This document shows positions 52,149 to 60,317 of a DNA stretch of 64,000 bases, piece after piece. The stretch is from assembly GCA_013343275.1 (NCBI GenBank), contig CP046106.1:248001-312000 (forward strand), given 5' to 3'. Numbering within the stretch: position 1 is the first letter of the stretch; every line of letters starts with the position of its first letter. The translations under genes and the position numbers were made by a program. Origin of the DNA: Candidatus Nanohaloarchaea archaeon (GTDB taxonomy: Archaea > Nanohalarchaeota > Nanosalinia > Nanosalinales > Nanosalinaceae). Under the pieces are notes generated by a model. The model ran no database searches. It was not told the DNA's origin and saw nothing but the letters and a program-made list of their open reading frames with translations.

Positions 52149-52309
52149 CCACTTCGTTCCATAGACTTCCTGGTTATCTCAGAGTTGCACATTCCTTCTT
52201 CCCTGCAGTATTTCTCACATCTTTCAGCCAGTTCCTCTTTTCTGTAGTGCATACCGCATTCTTCGCACATGTAGGCCTTCTCGCCGTCGTACTCTGTTGT
52301 AGTTGTCAT
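52145..52309 (-). CDS. Cys-rich small zinc-binding-like protein (54 aa)
   Basis: ATG at 52309; 54 codons. CEECGMHYRKEELAERC, then EKYCREEGMC: five Cys and one His that could bind zinc or act as a redox sensor. Its stop overlaps the HxlR start by 4 bases, so it is real coding sequence with good likelihood. Upstream neighbour is the disulfide reductase, 35 bases away on the same strand. Confidence 0.72.
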   Translation of the reverse strand: MTTTTEYDGEKAYMCEECGMHYRKEELAERCEKYCREEGMCNSEITRKSMERSG

Positions 52310-52344
52310 ATTATGGAAACCTCGATTCTTTCTGTACCATGATT

Positions 52345-53709
52345 CTAGAGCTGGTTGAAAGCTCTCTGCACAACCTCATTCAAAGCCGGGTGGATGTGGA
52401 TAGTGTCTTTGATATCATCCACGGTTCCGGTTCCTGCCTTCATAGCTACAAGAACTTCGTGGATCTGCTGTGAGGCGTGAGGCCCGATGATGTGGCAGCC
52501 CAGGATTTCTCCGTCTTCAGATGCGAGCACTTTCACGAATCCGTCTTCCTCCTTCAGTGCCATACCCATACCTGTGTCAGCGTAATCGTAGGTGGCAGAA
52601 ACGTACTCCACATCCTCTTCTTCCAGCTCCTGTTCCGTCTTCCCGACTCCTGCTATCTGTGGAGAGGTGAATACTGCGTGAGGCATTCCCGGATAGTCTA
52701 CATCGTACTGGTCTCCGGTCACGATGTTCTTGAAGACAATCTCTGCTTCATGGTTTGCGGAGTGTTTGAACATCCAGTTATCGGCGATGTCTCCCAGAGC
52801 ATAGATTCCATCGATACTTGTCCGCATCTTTTCATCTGTTTTGACGAAGCCTCGCTCTGTGGTTTCTATACCTGCTTCCTCGACTTTAAGCGAGTCTGTG
52901 TTCGGTACTCTTCCCGTGGCGAAAAGTATTTCGTCTCCGGCGAACTCTACTTTTTCTCCTTCGCTGTCCTCGGCTATAACCTTTTTCCGGCCTCCTTCCT
53001 CTCTTATCTCGGTTGCCGAGACTTCCAGTTCCACGTTGTATCTATTCTTTGCGATCTCCGTGATCTTCTCAGATATCTCTCTGTCCTCTCTTTCCAGAAC
53101 CTTCTCTCCCATCTCCAGTACTGTGACCTCTGTCCCCATGGCGTCGTAGAAGTGGGCCAGTTCAAGCGAGATATAGCCTCCTCCAACCATGATCAGTTCA
53201 TCAGGCTGGTAATCCGGGTTCAGTGCGTCGGTGGAGACCCAGTAATCGACTTCATCGGTGCCATCGATAGGAGGTACGAAAGGCCTTGAACCTGCTGCAA
53301 CAACTATAGTATCGGAGATTATCTTTTCCCCACTCTCCTTCAGCTCGATAATTTTCTCATCGACAAACCGGGCCTCTTGCCTGTAGAGAGTGTGTCTGCT
53401 GGAGTTTCTCAGGCCTTCTTCAATGTTTTCGGAGTCGCTGTGGACTTCGTGGTTTACCTCTTCGATTATATCATTGAAATCTACTTCCTCAAGTTCTGCG
53501 TGGAGGCCGAACTTCTCCGAGTCCCTGATGTCTTCCGCCAGGTCCGCTCGGTGTATCAGCATTTTGGAGGGTATGCAGCCTCTGTTCAGGCAGGTGCCTC
53601 CCAGCCTTCCCGGCTCTACTACTGCTACGTCCTTCCCCTTGTTTGCGATCCCTGAGGCTATATCCAGCCCGGAACCTGAACCAATTACGATCAGGTCGAA
53701 TTCTTTCAT
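52345..53709 (-). CDS. Class I pyridine nucleotide-disulfide oxidoreductase (Lpd/mycothione-reductase-like)
   Basis: 454 residues: FAD motif IVIGSGSGLDIASGIANKG, redox disulfide GGTCLNRGCIPSK (CxxxxC, about 38-50), NAD(P)H motif IMVGGGYISLELAHFYDAMG, second FAD motif GIYALGDIAD and catalytic HIHPALNEVV at the C-terminus. The GSGSG start is typical of mycothione reductases; in halophiles a related enzyme reduces bis-gamma-glutamylcystine. No 2-oxoacid dehydrogenase genes are nearby, so a thiol reductase role fits the operon (HxlR, thioredoxin) better than lipoamide. Confidence 0.9.
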   Translation of the reverse strand: MKEFDLIVIGSGSGLDIASGIANKGKDVAVVEPGRLGGTCLNRGCIPSKMLIHRADLAEDIRDSEKFGLHAELEEVDFNDIIEEVNHEVHSDSENIEEGLRNSSRHTLYRQEARFVDEKIIELKESGEKIISDTIVVAAGSRPFVPPIDGTDEVDYWVSTDALNPDYQPDELIMVGGGYISLELAHFYDAMGTEVTVLEMGEKVLEREDREISEKITEIAKNRYNVELEVSATEIREEGGRKKVIAEDSEGEKVEFAGDEILFATGRVPNTDSLKVEEAGIETTERGFVKTDEKMRTSIDGIYALGDIADNWMFKHSANHEAEIVFKNIVTGDQYDVDYPGMPHAVFTSPQIAGVGKTEQELEEEDVEYVSATYDYADTGMGMALKEEDGFVKVLASEDGEILGCHIIGPHASQQIHEVLVAMKAGTGTVDDIKDTIHIHPALNEVVQRAFNQL

Positions 53710-53748
53710 AGTATTAATTAGATAATTTTTCTTCGTTAAATTTTTCGT

Positions 53749-56538
53749 CTAGGAATTACCGATGAACGGATTTTCTATACTGAATATGCGGCCTTCGTTG
53801 TCAGAAACACCGTAGAACTGGTAGTATCCTTGCATCTTCTCGGTATCTGCCTTCAGAATATTTTCTAAGGTTCTTCCAAGATCTCTGTGGCTCCAGTAGA
53901 GGCCGGAATAGTAGGGCTCCCCCTCAAGTTCTTTCTTGTCATCTGGATTTACTCCTCCGATCCTGATGCTGACTCCGATATCGAAGTCTCCGTTTTCAAC
54001 TGACTCTCTGGTCCTGTGTTCGGTTTCTACCTTTGATTCTCCGTAAGGACTGTCTGGTTCTTCCGAACGAGGGTCAAGAAGCTTCCCAGGATCCTGTTTT
54101 CTCATTTCATAACCGTCTTCAGGATCGATACTGCTTCTGTAAGGTTCTGGAGTATCTTCCAGACTTGCTTCTGCAGTGTAGGCAGGAATATTTCCTGTTC
54201 CTGCATGAATTGAAGACCCGTTGATGAATATCGGTACTCCTGCTTCTTTTGAAGCTTCTAGTGTATTCTCGAACATCTCCATGTTGCCTTCCCATTTCTT
54301 GCCGGTGTCGAAGTTCTCCTGCTGCGTATTCCAGGCCAGATGGAAAACTGCATCTACATCACCCATTAAGTCCCGGAGCTTGTCAATATTCTCATCATCT
54401 GTCAAGTCCAGCATGTGTATCTTGGTGTAGCATGCTTCATCGCACTGCTGTAATCCAACACCTATTACCTCGTATCCGTGGTTCACTAGGTATCTGCCTG
54501 CGGCCTCGCCTACAGTGCCTTCAGCACCTGTGATCAAGATTCTCTTTGTCTCACTACCGGTTACTTCCTCCTTTTTCTCCGAGTACTTCAGAGCAGTCTC
54601 GATGAATGTAGTGTGTGACCAGGTTAGAGGACTGACAGACTTGCCATCCCCCGTGAAAGGATCGACCTGCTCTGGCAGCAGGCCTGTCTCCAGCGAATTC
54701 TCGCAAGTCCAGTGCATGTACTCCTTCGCCTCCTTCAGGTCTTTCACATTCTCTGCCGTCTCTATCAGGTGCTGCGCAACCCAGAGAGTGCAGATAATCC
54801 ACGGGTTTCCAGGAACCCGGTCAAAGTCGTCAGTGACATTATGATAGTAGTCGCCCTTGTATCGGGCGATACCGCCTATCCCTGTATCCGGCGACAAGTC
54901 GTGCTGGATCGCATTCATCGTGTTCCGGAAATACTCATCGTCTTCATCTACAAGGCCGAATCTTTCAAGGAAGAAAAGTGGTGCTGAAACCTCGTCCAGC
55001 TTTTCTCCGTCCGCAGCATTCTCTCCGAGACTGCTGCTTTGAGCAGCTTCCTCTTCAGAGGAAGATGCGTCCTCTATTCCTCTGACATATCTCTTGGTTT
55101 CCTCCGACTTCAGGTTTTCAAGCCCATCTTTCTTGATCTCTTCAGCTCTATCTAAGTATTTCTGTCCGTCTTCTCCAACTTCATCGGCTATCTCTCCAGC
55201 AGCTTTCAAACCCGCGTAAACCCCTGCTACAGTAAATGTCGAGATATAGTGTTTTTCCTCCCACAGATCGTAGCTTGGTCTCGGAAGAGAAAGTTCCTCA
55301 TCGAAGTACTCATGCATGAACTCAGCCGCTGGTTCTACCAGCGAACTCCATTTTTCCTCAAGTATTTCTTTGTTGTCTGTTTCTTCGTAGTATCTTTTGA
55401 GCGCCCAGATTACAAGCGCGGTCTCGTCCTCCTGTATCGGCAGCCGCTTGTTTCCTTCTTCATCTATCCATGAATGCCAGGAGCTTCCAAGAGACTTGTC
55501 GGGATTGTACTTGTGCATCATGTAGCCGTCGGAATGGATCACATCCTCGCAGAAGTCGAAGAACGGCTTCACTAAGTCAGGATAGCCTGCTTCTGTCATG
55601 ACCTCTGCGACTAGAGCCCCGTCACGCGGCCACATATAACCGTATTTATCCTGATTGTACTCCAGGTTCGATGAGTCGTTAGCCGCTGTGATAGCTCCGT
55701 TATCGTTTGTCTGTCCTCTTACAACCAGGACTGAACGCTTGAACTGTTCTGTGATATGGTGATCCAGTTTATCTATCCCTGCAGCTGTCTCTCCGATAAA
55801 TCCTCTCCAGCACATCTCTGTCTGCTCGAAGAAGTCCTCGATTCTTTCATCAACTTCTTCGTTAAGCTGCAACACCGAGTCAAGGTCTTTGCCTGTGTTG
55901 AGCCAGTAGTATATCTTCTCCGAGCTGTTCGCCCCAATCTGAACTTTGATGCTGATAGCTGACTGAACATTTCCCTGGGCTATTGAGTTACCGTTCAAGT
56001 TTCCTGACTCGATTTCTCCTGAAGGACTGTCTCTGTAGATTCCGTACTGCTCCAGATCGCCGCACTGGCCGTTCTGATGCTTGACTTCTGCCATCACATA
56101 CCGGTTTTTCTTGTAATGGATCATGCCAGAATGATCCGGATGGTAGAAACAGGTGTCCGCCATTCCTGTGCCGTAGAGGTCGAAGTCTTGATGGAAGAAT
56201 ATCTCGACTTCTCTACCATAGTCCTCCTCGTTCCTGACCTCGATTTCCCGGAGGAAGACGTTTTTCTCGCACTCTACTGTGTCTCTGAATGTCATTTCCA
56301 GGCCTTCCATCTCGTTTCTGGCTTTTGATTCTCCCAGAATTGTATCCTGTTTATACTCTGGGTTGGTGTCCCAGTTCTCAATCCATGAGAAGCCGTTGGC
56401 CTGTACACCTATCCGGTGTTTTCTCCCCTGGACGTGATTCTCCTGTCCTGCATACGGAAAATAGAGGTCTCGCAACCTGAGCGAGTCATCCAGGTTCACC
56501 AGCAGGGAACCGTTTCCCAGGGAAAGATGTCTTACCAT
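53749..56538 (-). CDS. GH15 glucoamylase-like domain fused to NAD-dependent sugar epimerase/dehydrogenase
   Basis: 929 residues in one frame. Residues about 1-650 are a GH15-type (alpha/alpha)6 glycosidase with its N-terminal beta-sandwich: GYMWPRDGALVAEVMTEAGY, LPIQEDETALVIWALKRYY (general acid region), and SLETGLLPEQVDPFTG (catalytic base). Residues about 660-929 form a Rossmann dehydrogenase: RILITGAEGTVGEAAG (GxxGxxG), VFHLAWN, FINGSSIHAG and SPYGESK (YxxxK), most like uronate dehydrogenases. The linker is KYSEKKEEVTGSETK. No signal peptide, so it would act on internal alpha-glucans or imported sugars. Fusion order is unusual. Confidence 0.85.
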   Translation of the reverse strand: MVRHLSLGNGSLLVNLDDSLRLRDLYFPYAGQENHVQGRKHRIGVQANGFSWIENWDTNPEYKQDTILGESKARNEMEGLEMTFRDTVECEKNVFLREIEVRNEEDYGREVEIFFHQDFDLYGTGMADTCFYHPDHSGMIHYKKNRYVMAEVKHQNGQCGDLEQYGIYRDSPSGEIESGNLNGNSIAQGNVQSAISIKVQIGANSSEKIYYWLNTGKDLDSVLQLNEEVDERIEDFFEQTEMCWRGFIGETAAGIDKLDHHITEQFKRSVLVVRGQTNDNGAITAANDSSNLEYNQDKYGYMWPRDGALVAEVMTEAGYPDLVKPFFDFCEDVIHSDGYMMHKYNPDKSLGSSWHSWIDEEGNKRLPIQEDETALVIWALKRYYEETDNKEILEEKWSSLVEPAAEFMHEYFDEELSLPRPSYDLWEEKHYISTFTVAGVYAGLKAAGEIADEVGEDGQKYLDRAEEIKKDGLENLKSEETKRYVRGIEDASSSEEEAAQSSSLGENAADGEKLDEVSAPLFFLERFGLVDEDDEYFRNTMNAIQHDLSPDTGIGGIARYKGDYYHNVTDDFDRVPGNPWIICTLWVAQHLIETAENVKDLKEAKEYMHWTCENSLETGLLPEQVDPFTGDGKSVSPLTWSHTTFIETALKYSEKKEEVTGSETKRILITGAEGTVGEAAGRYLVNHGYEVIGVGLQQCDEACYTKIHMLDLTDDENIDKLRDLMGDVDAVFHLAWNTQQENFDTGKKWEGNMEMFENTLEASKEAGVPIFINGSSIHAGTGNIPAYTAEASLEDTPEPYRSSIDPEDGYEMRKQDPGKLLDPRSEEPDSPYGESKVETEHRTRESVENGDFDIGVSIRIGGVNPDDKKELEGEPYYSGLYWSHRDLGRTLENILKADTEKMQGYYQFYGVSDNEGRIFSIENPFIGNS

Positions 56539-56630
56539 GTTGGAATCTTAAGTTTCTCTGGCTTTTATTGGGGTTGCTTACTTCAAGCTCAGTTAACCCT
56601 TTTTTATCGAATCAGTTCAAAACACAGGTT

Positions 56631-56978
56631 ATGCCAGAAGAACTTTCTTCAAAGGTCTGCAGTGCTTGCAGCGGCGACGAGGATCCTCTAAAAGCAACTG
56701 AATCTGTCGAGAAGATGGAAGAACTGGATGACAGGTGGGAGCTTGAAGACAACCATCATATACAGAGGAAGTTCAAGTTCGAAGACTTCCAGGAAGCACT
56801 GGACTTCGTGAACAAAGTCGGAGAAATTGCTGAAGAACAGGGACACCACCCGGTAATCAACGACTTCACATGGGGAAGGGCCACAGTCAAGTTGTACACC
56901 CACAAGATCGACGGACTGCACGAAAACGACTTCATAATGGCAGCAAAGATAGATGAAATGCACGAAGAATACTTCTAG
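56631..56978 (+). CDS. Pterin-4a-carbinolamine dehydratase
   Basis: 115 residues from ATG 56631, with a TATA-like ttttttatc (about 56600-56608) 27 bp upstream; the open frame from 56568 is not needed. Family motif EEQGHHPVINDFTWGRATVK, with FEDFQEALDFVNKVGEI before it and THKIDGLHENDFIMA after. The His-His-Pro active site is intact. Recycles pterin cofactors or acts as a DcoH-like partner. Confidence 0.92.
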   Translation: MPEELSSKVCSACSGDEDPLKATESVEKMEELDDRWELEDNHHIQRKFKFEDFQEALDFVNKVGEIAEEQGHHPVINDFTWGRATVKLYTHKIDGLHENDFIMAAKIDEMHEEYF

Positions 56979-57011
56979 GAGGCCTTAATAGTTCAAAGCT
57001 CCGATACAGGG

Positions 57012-57545
57012 TCAGAAATCTGTACGGTCAGGGATATCTATATTCAGGTCATCGGGCAGGGTATCAGGAGAGGGCGAAGGCTCCTCCAGAGAAGGGGCGG
57101 AAACTGTAGAGGTATCGGATCTCATGGTTGGTCGGCTGAAAGGGATCTCAAACCGGATATTATCGGTCTGGATATCTGATGGCTCGGCCTCAACTTCAGG
57201 CTGATTTATCTTAAGCAGTGTATGATCGATATCAGGTACGAGCACATCTCCATGGTAGGCCCGGAAGTCTTCCCTGTACATCCCTGCGGCATATCTCTCG
57301 AAATCTCCTGCTACAGCAAGGACCACCTGATCGCCTTGAGCAATTTCCGTATTCATAAGCAGTGAGTCCAGTGTCTCATCGGTAGGATAGACCTGAGGTT
57401 CCTCGTAGACTTCTTCGAAGAGATCGTCAACCCTTTGAACTCTTTCCTCAAAGTAGTCTCTGCCACTGCCGTAGTTCGGTACAGAGTCCTTCTCCTCGAA
57501 GAGACTTATGTCATCCAGGTTTTCATAATGGTCTTTCATAGTCAT
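57012..57545 (-). CDS. Acidic hypothetical protein with Pro/Ser-rich tail (177 aa)
   Basis: Soluble, acidic, no motif recognised; the last 45 residues (SLEEPSPSPDTLPDDLNIDI) are likely disordered. 32 bases downstream of the 287-aa gene on the same strand, so the two may form one transcript. Confidence 0.62.
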   Translation of the reverse strand: MTMKDHYENLDDISLFEEKDSVPNYGSGRDYFEERVQRVDDLFEEVYEEPQVYPTDETLDSLLMNTEIAQGDQVVLAVAGDFERYAAGMYREDFRAYHGDVLVPDIDHTLLKINQPEVEAEPSDIQTDNIRFEIPFSRPTMRSDTSTVSAPSLEEPSPSPDTLPDDLNIDIPDRTDF

Positions 57546-57577
57546 TGATTATCCCTCAAATATTAAGAATGAATATT

Positions 57578-58441
57578 CTAGAAATCTTCAGGCCTGTAAA
57601 CAACCTCTGAGCCGCTTTCAGCGACATCTATTTCATCCACAGGATCTATACCGTACTTGAGAAGGCCGTAAGCCCTGAACCTGTCTCTGGCCTTCTTGAA
57701 GTCGGCAACAACATCCTTGCCCTTGGCACCGCCAGAGGTAACGTTCTTCTCCTTGCTGGCCTCGTACTTGTTGTCCTTATTATTCAACGTAATCTCTCTC
57801 ATTACCTTGTCAAAACGGGACTTCAGGACATCTCTCTTGCCTTTATCGGCCTCAGAGTAGTTCCAGTCCTCCACCTGATCAGCTGCCCTGTTAAGAGCCC
57901 ATAGCTGCTGCTGGAAGTCAACTACCTTGTCAAACTTGGCCTTGTGCCTGGCAGGGTCAACGTCCACCCAGCCGTCCGTATCAGAGGAGTTCCTGTACTG
58001 AAGTTCGTCCTCAACAGTGTCGTACATCCATATAATGCCGTTACCGTCCTTTATGGCGGCCTGTCCCTGGTAGACACCGGCCAGGAAGTAGGTTAGCTCG
58101 TTGCCATCGTTCGACTCCAGGGTGACGCTGCCGTCCTGGTCAACACCAACCCTGTCAATACCGTGATAGCTATCGGTCATAACCGAGAAATCGTTCTCCA
58201 CCGAATCAAGGCCTGGCAGATTATCGAGCTCGAACTCGTCAGCGTTAACAAGTTCATATGCTGCTCCGTCATCGTCTTCCTCGCTGAACTCGTATACAAA
58301 ATCGCTGTCATCAACAGTTCTCTCCTCGACATCGCCCTCAAGGAGATCTTTGACCTCTGCCTCAAAATCTTCACGACTGTCCGGACGTTCATCTCCTTCC
58401 AGACGCGGTACAATAGATCTTTCAGCTCGTGCCGACATCAA
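57578..58441 (-). CDS. Acidic hypothetical protein (287 aa)
   Basis: N-terminal 65 residues disordered and acidic; the middle (VGVDQDGSVTLESNDGNELT, AGVYQGQAAIKDGNGIIWMY) is beta-rich; the C-terminal 110 residues are helical and basic (FQQQLWALNRAADQVEDWNY, KARDRFRAYGLLKYGIDPV). No family recognised. Possibly co-transcribed with the 177-aa gene. Confidence 0.62.
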   Translation of the reverse strand: MMSARAERSIVPRLEGDERPDSREDFEAEVKDLLEGDVEERTVDDSDFVYEFSEEDDDGAAYELVNADEFELDNLPGLDSVENDFSVMTDSYHGIDRVGVDQDGSVTLESNDGNELTYFLAGVYQGQAAIKDGNGIIWMYDTVEDELQYRNSSDTDGWVDVDPARHKAKFDKVVDFQQQLWALNRAADQVEDWNYSEADKGKRDVLKSRFDKVMREITLNNKDNKYEASKEKNVTSGGAKGKDVVADFKKARDRFRAYGLLKYGIDPVDEIDVAESGSEVVYRPEDF

Positions 58442-58647
58442 AACCCAGACCTCCTGATATGTTGTTACTCATCGATGATTAAATACTTTGTGATAGAGTA
58501 CATCGAAAATTAGTAAACCCTGTATTTAACAGTTAAGCAAGCTATACCCGTAGCCGAAAGGCGAAAAGCAAACACATATCTAAGGAGAAACAACTTATAC
58601 CGCCTTTTTAACTGTTCTACGTCAATAAATGTTGAGCAGCACGGATA

Positions 58648-58968
58648 ATGGATACAGAAACAGTAATTTTCGGGAAATGGGACAACCACGGCAACAGCAA
58701 GAACCTCAGGCTTTCAGCACAGAACAGCCAGAAAGTAGACGAAGAAGTAGAACTGGTCTTCAAACACGGCAACAAACACGTACGCACAGTAGACGACATC
58801 GCCACACTCAAGAAAGTAATACAGTTCACAGCTAACCAGAAAGTAGAAGGCCTCACAATCGAAAAAGCCCACAAAGCAGTCAAACTATACAACAGCTACC
58901 ACAGAATAGACATGAACCCGGAAGAAGCCATCAAAGGCTGGAAACTAGCTGATAAGATAAAAGACTAG
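58648..58968 (+). CDS. Hypothetical protein converging on mcrC-like gene (106 aa)
   Basis: MDTETVIFGKWDNHGNSKNL with a beta-rich N-terminal half and helical C-terminus (LTIEKAHKAVKLYNSYHRID). More basic than its neighbours. Overlaps the end of the McrC-like gene by 4 bases. No family recognised. Confidence 0.62.
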   Translation: MDTETVIFGKWDNHGNSKNLRLSAQNSQKVDEEVELVFKHGNKHVRTVDDIATLKKVIQFTANQKVEGLTIEKAHKAVKLYNSYHRIDMNPEEAIKGWKLADKIKD

Positions 58969-60317
58969 ATAGAGATTTTCTCAGAAATCAAATCCTCAAT
59001 ACTATCCTCTAACTTGGAGGCCTCCACAATTCTGATAGGGCCGTTCTGCTCTTCCAAGTTCTGAGTATCTCTGCCTTCTTCAAAGTCCTGGACCACGAGA
59101 AGGCCTGATTTCTCTCCGCCGAATACTTCCGGCTTATTCAGGAACTCATCTTCATCCCTCAGGAACGCCAGATATTCCAGGGCCTCTTTGATGCCTCTCT
59201 TGATGGTTTTCTCGTTGGTGGAGTTCTTGACCTCTGCGATGAAGTACTCTCTGTCCTCTGAATCTTTATCGATAATTTCGACCAGTATGACATCAGGCCT
59301 TCCTGTGACTTCTCTTGTATCTTTGTCAAAGTAGTCACTGATGATTTCACGGGACTTTAACTCTACTTCTTCAGGCCTTGAGTAAGGTTCATCGCTGTCT
59401 TTTTCAGGATCGAATTTGAACTCTATATCGAGATCTCGGGCGGAGCTGTCGTGGTATACTGCAATCTCTTTTTCCTCGCTTTCCATTGTGGCGATTCTCT
59501 GTGATCCGCTCTCGATGGTTGCCAGGTTGAAGTCCTCGGATTCTATATTATCTATAGTAGATATGAACCTGAACAGGACGAAGAGTTCGAGAAGGGTTTC
59601 CTCATCATCCGGTGTTATAGCAGTGTCATTGAGTAGTTCTGTGAGTTCATCCTCGTTGCCGTCAAATATCCTGTTTCGCTTGTTCAGTAAGCCGGCCGCT
59701 TCCCTGTAGATCTGCTGCCGGGAATTTTCCGCAGTGTTAAGCATTCTATTGGTTGGTTCGTACTGTTCTGGTTTGCTGATTCTCTTCACGTGGACGTCTC
59801 GCTCGAAAATTCTTTCCATTTCCTCCACGAGATCTTCCTCTTCCTTCCATCTATCGTTCACCCAGGCATAATCCCTCTCAAAGTATTCACGGGCCTCCTG
59901 CAAAGTCTCGTAAATTACCGAGAGCAATCTCTTTAGAACAATATTTTCATCTATGTCGTAATGCTCTGTCCTGTTATCTGTAACAAAAAGAGAGTTATCG
60001 CCGGGATTCCCGGAGTACCTCTCCTTGATGGTTGAAGACCAGTTAATCCTGCCCTCAACCGTCCCTCTCCTGGTCTTGGAGACGTTTTCCGTCTGTGTCT
60101 TGATGCTGCGAATCCTTTCCGGAAGTCTCTGGACAAATTCGACAACCTCAGGTTTCAGGATAAAATGCAGATCCATGAGAAGCTCGTAATCCTCGAATCT
60201 CTCATCGAGGCCTTCATGTTTCAGATCTGCCGCTAACTGATCCTCCGGAAACTCTCCATGCATCACATAGGATACAATATCATCCGTCAGGCCGTCAATC
60301 AGTTCAGTTTTCTTCAT
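58965..60317 (-). CDS. mcrC: McrC-like nuclease subunit (DUF2357/PD-(D/E)XK)
   Basis: 450 residues. The central part (VEGRINWSSTIKERY, YDIDENIVLKRLLSVIYETL, NDRWKEEEDLVEEM) follows the DUF2357/McrC pattern, and the C-terminal nuclease core shows GRPDVILVEI (Asp342) and YFIAEVKNS (Glu362-x-Lys364). McrC-type subunits cut DNA when driven by the McrB NTPase. Its start overlaps the end of the McrB gene by 14 bases. Confidence 0.82.
   Translation of the reverse strand: MKKTELIDGLTDDIVSYVMHGEFPEDQLAADLKHEGLDERFEDYELLMDLHFILKPEVVEFVQRLPERIRSIKTQTENVSKTRRGTVEGRINWSSTIKERYSGNPGDNSLFVTDNRTEHYDIDENIVLKRLLSVIYETLQEAREYFERDYAWVNDRWKEEEDLVEEMERIFERDVHVKRISKPEQYEPTNRMLNTAENSRQQIYREAAGLLNKRNRIFDGNEDELTELLNDTAITPDDEETLLELFVLFRFISTIDNIESEDFNLATIESGSQRIATMESEEKEIAVYHDSSARDLDIEFKFDPEKDSDEPYSRPEEVELKSREIISDYFDKDTREVTGRPDVILVEIIDKDSEDREYFIAEVKNSTNEKTIKRGIKEALEYLAFLRDEDEFLNKPEVFGGEKSGLLVVQDFEEGRDTQNLEEQNGPIRIVEASKLEDSIEDLISEKISI

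Noticed and set aside
52345-53709. Dihydrolipoamide dehydrogenase of a 2-oxoacid complex
   Set aside because: No E1/E2 genes nearby, and the thiol-redox operon context favours a low-molecular-weight disulfide reductase; family alone cannot decide.
58442-58647. A small RNA gene in the gap before 58648
   Set aside because: AT-rich boxes are present but I find no stable fold or conserved motif to support it.
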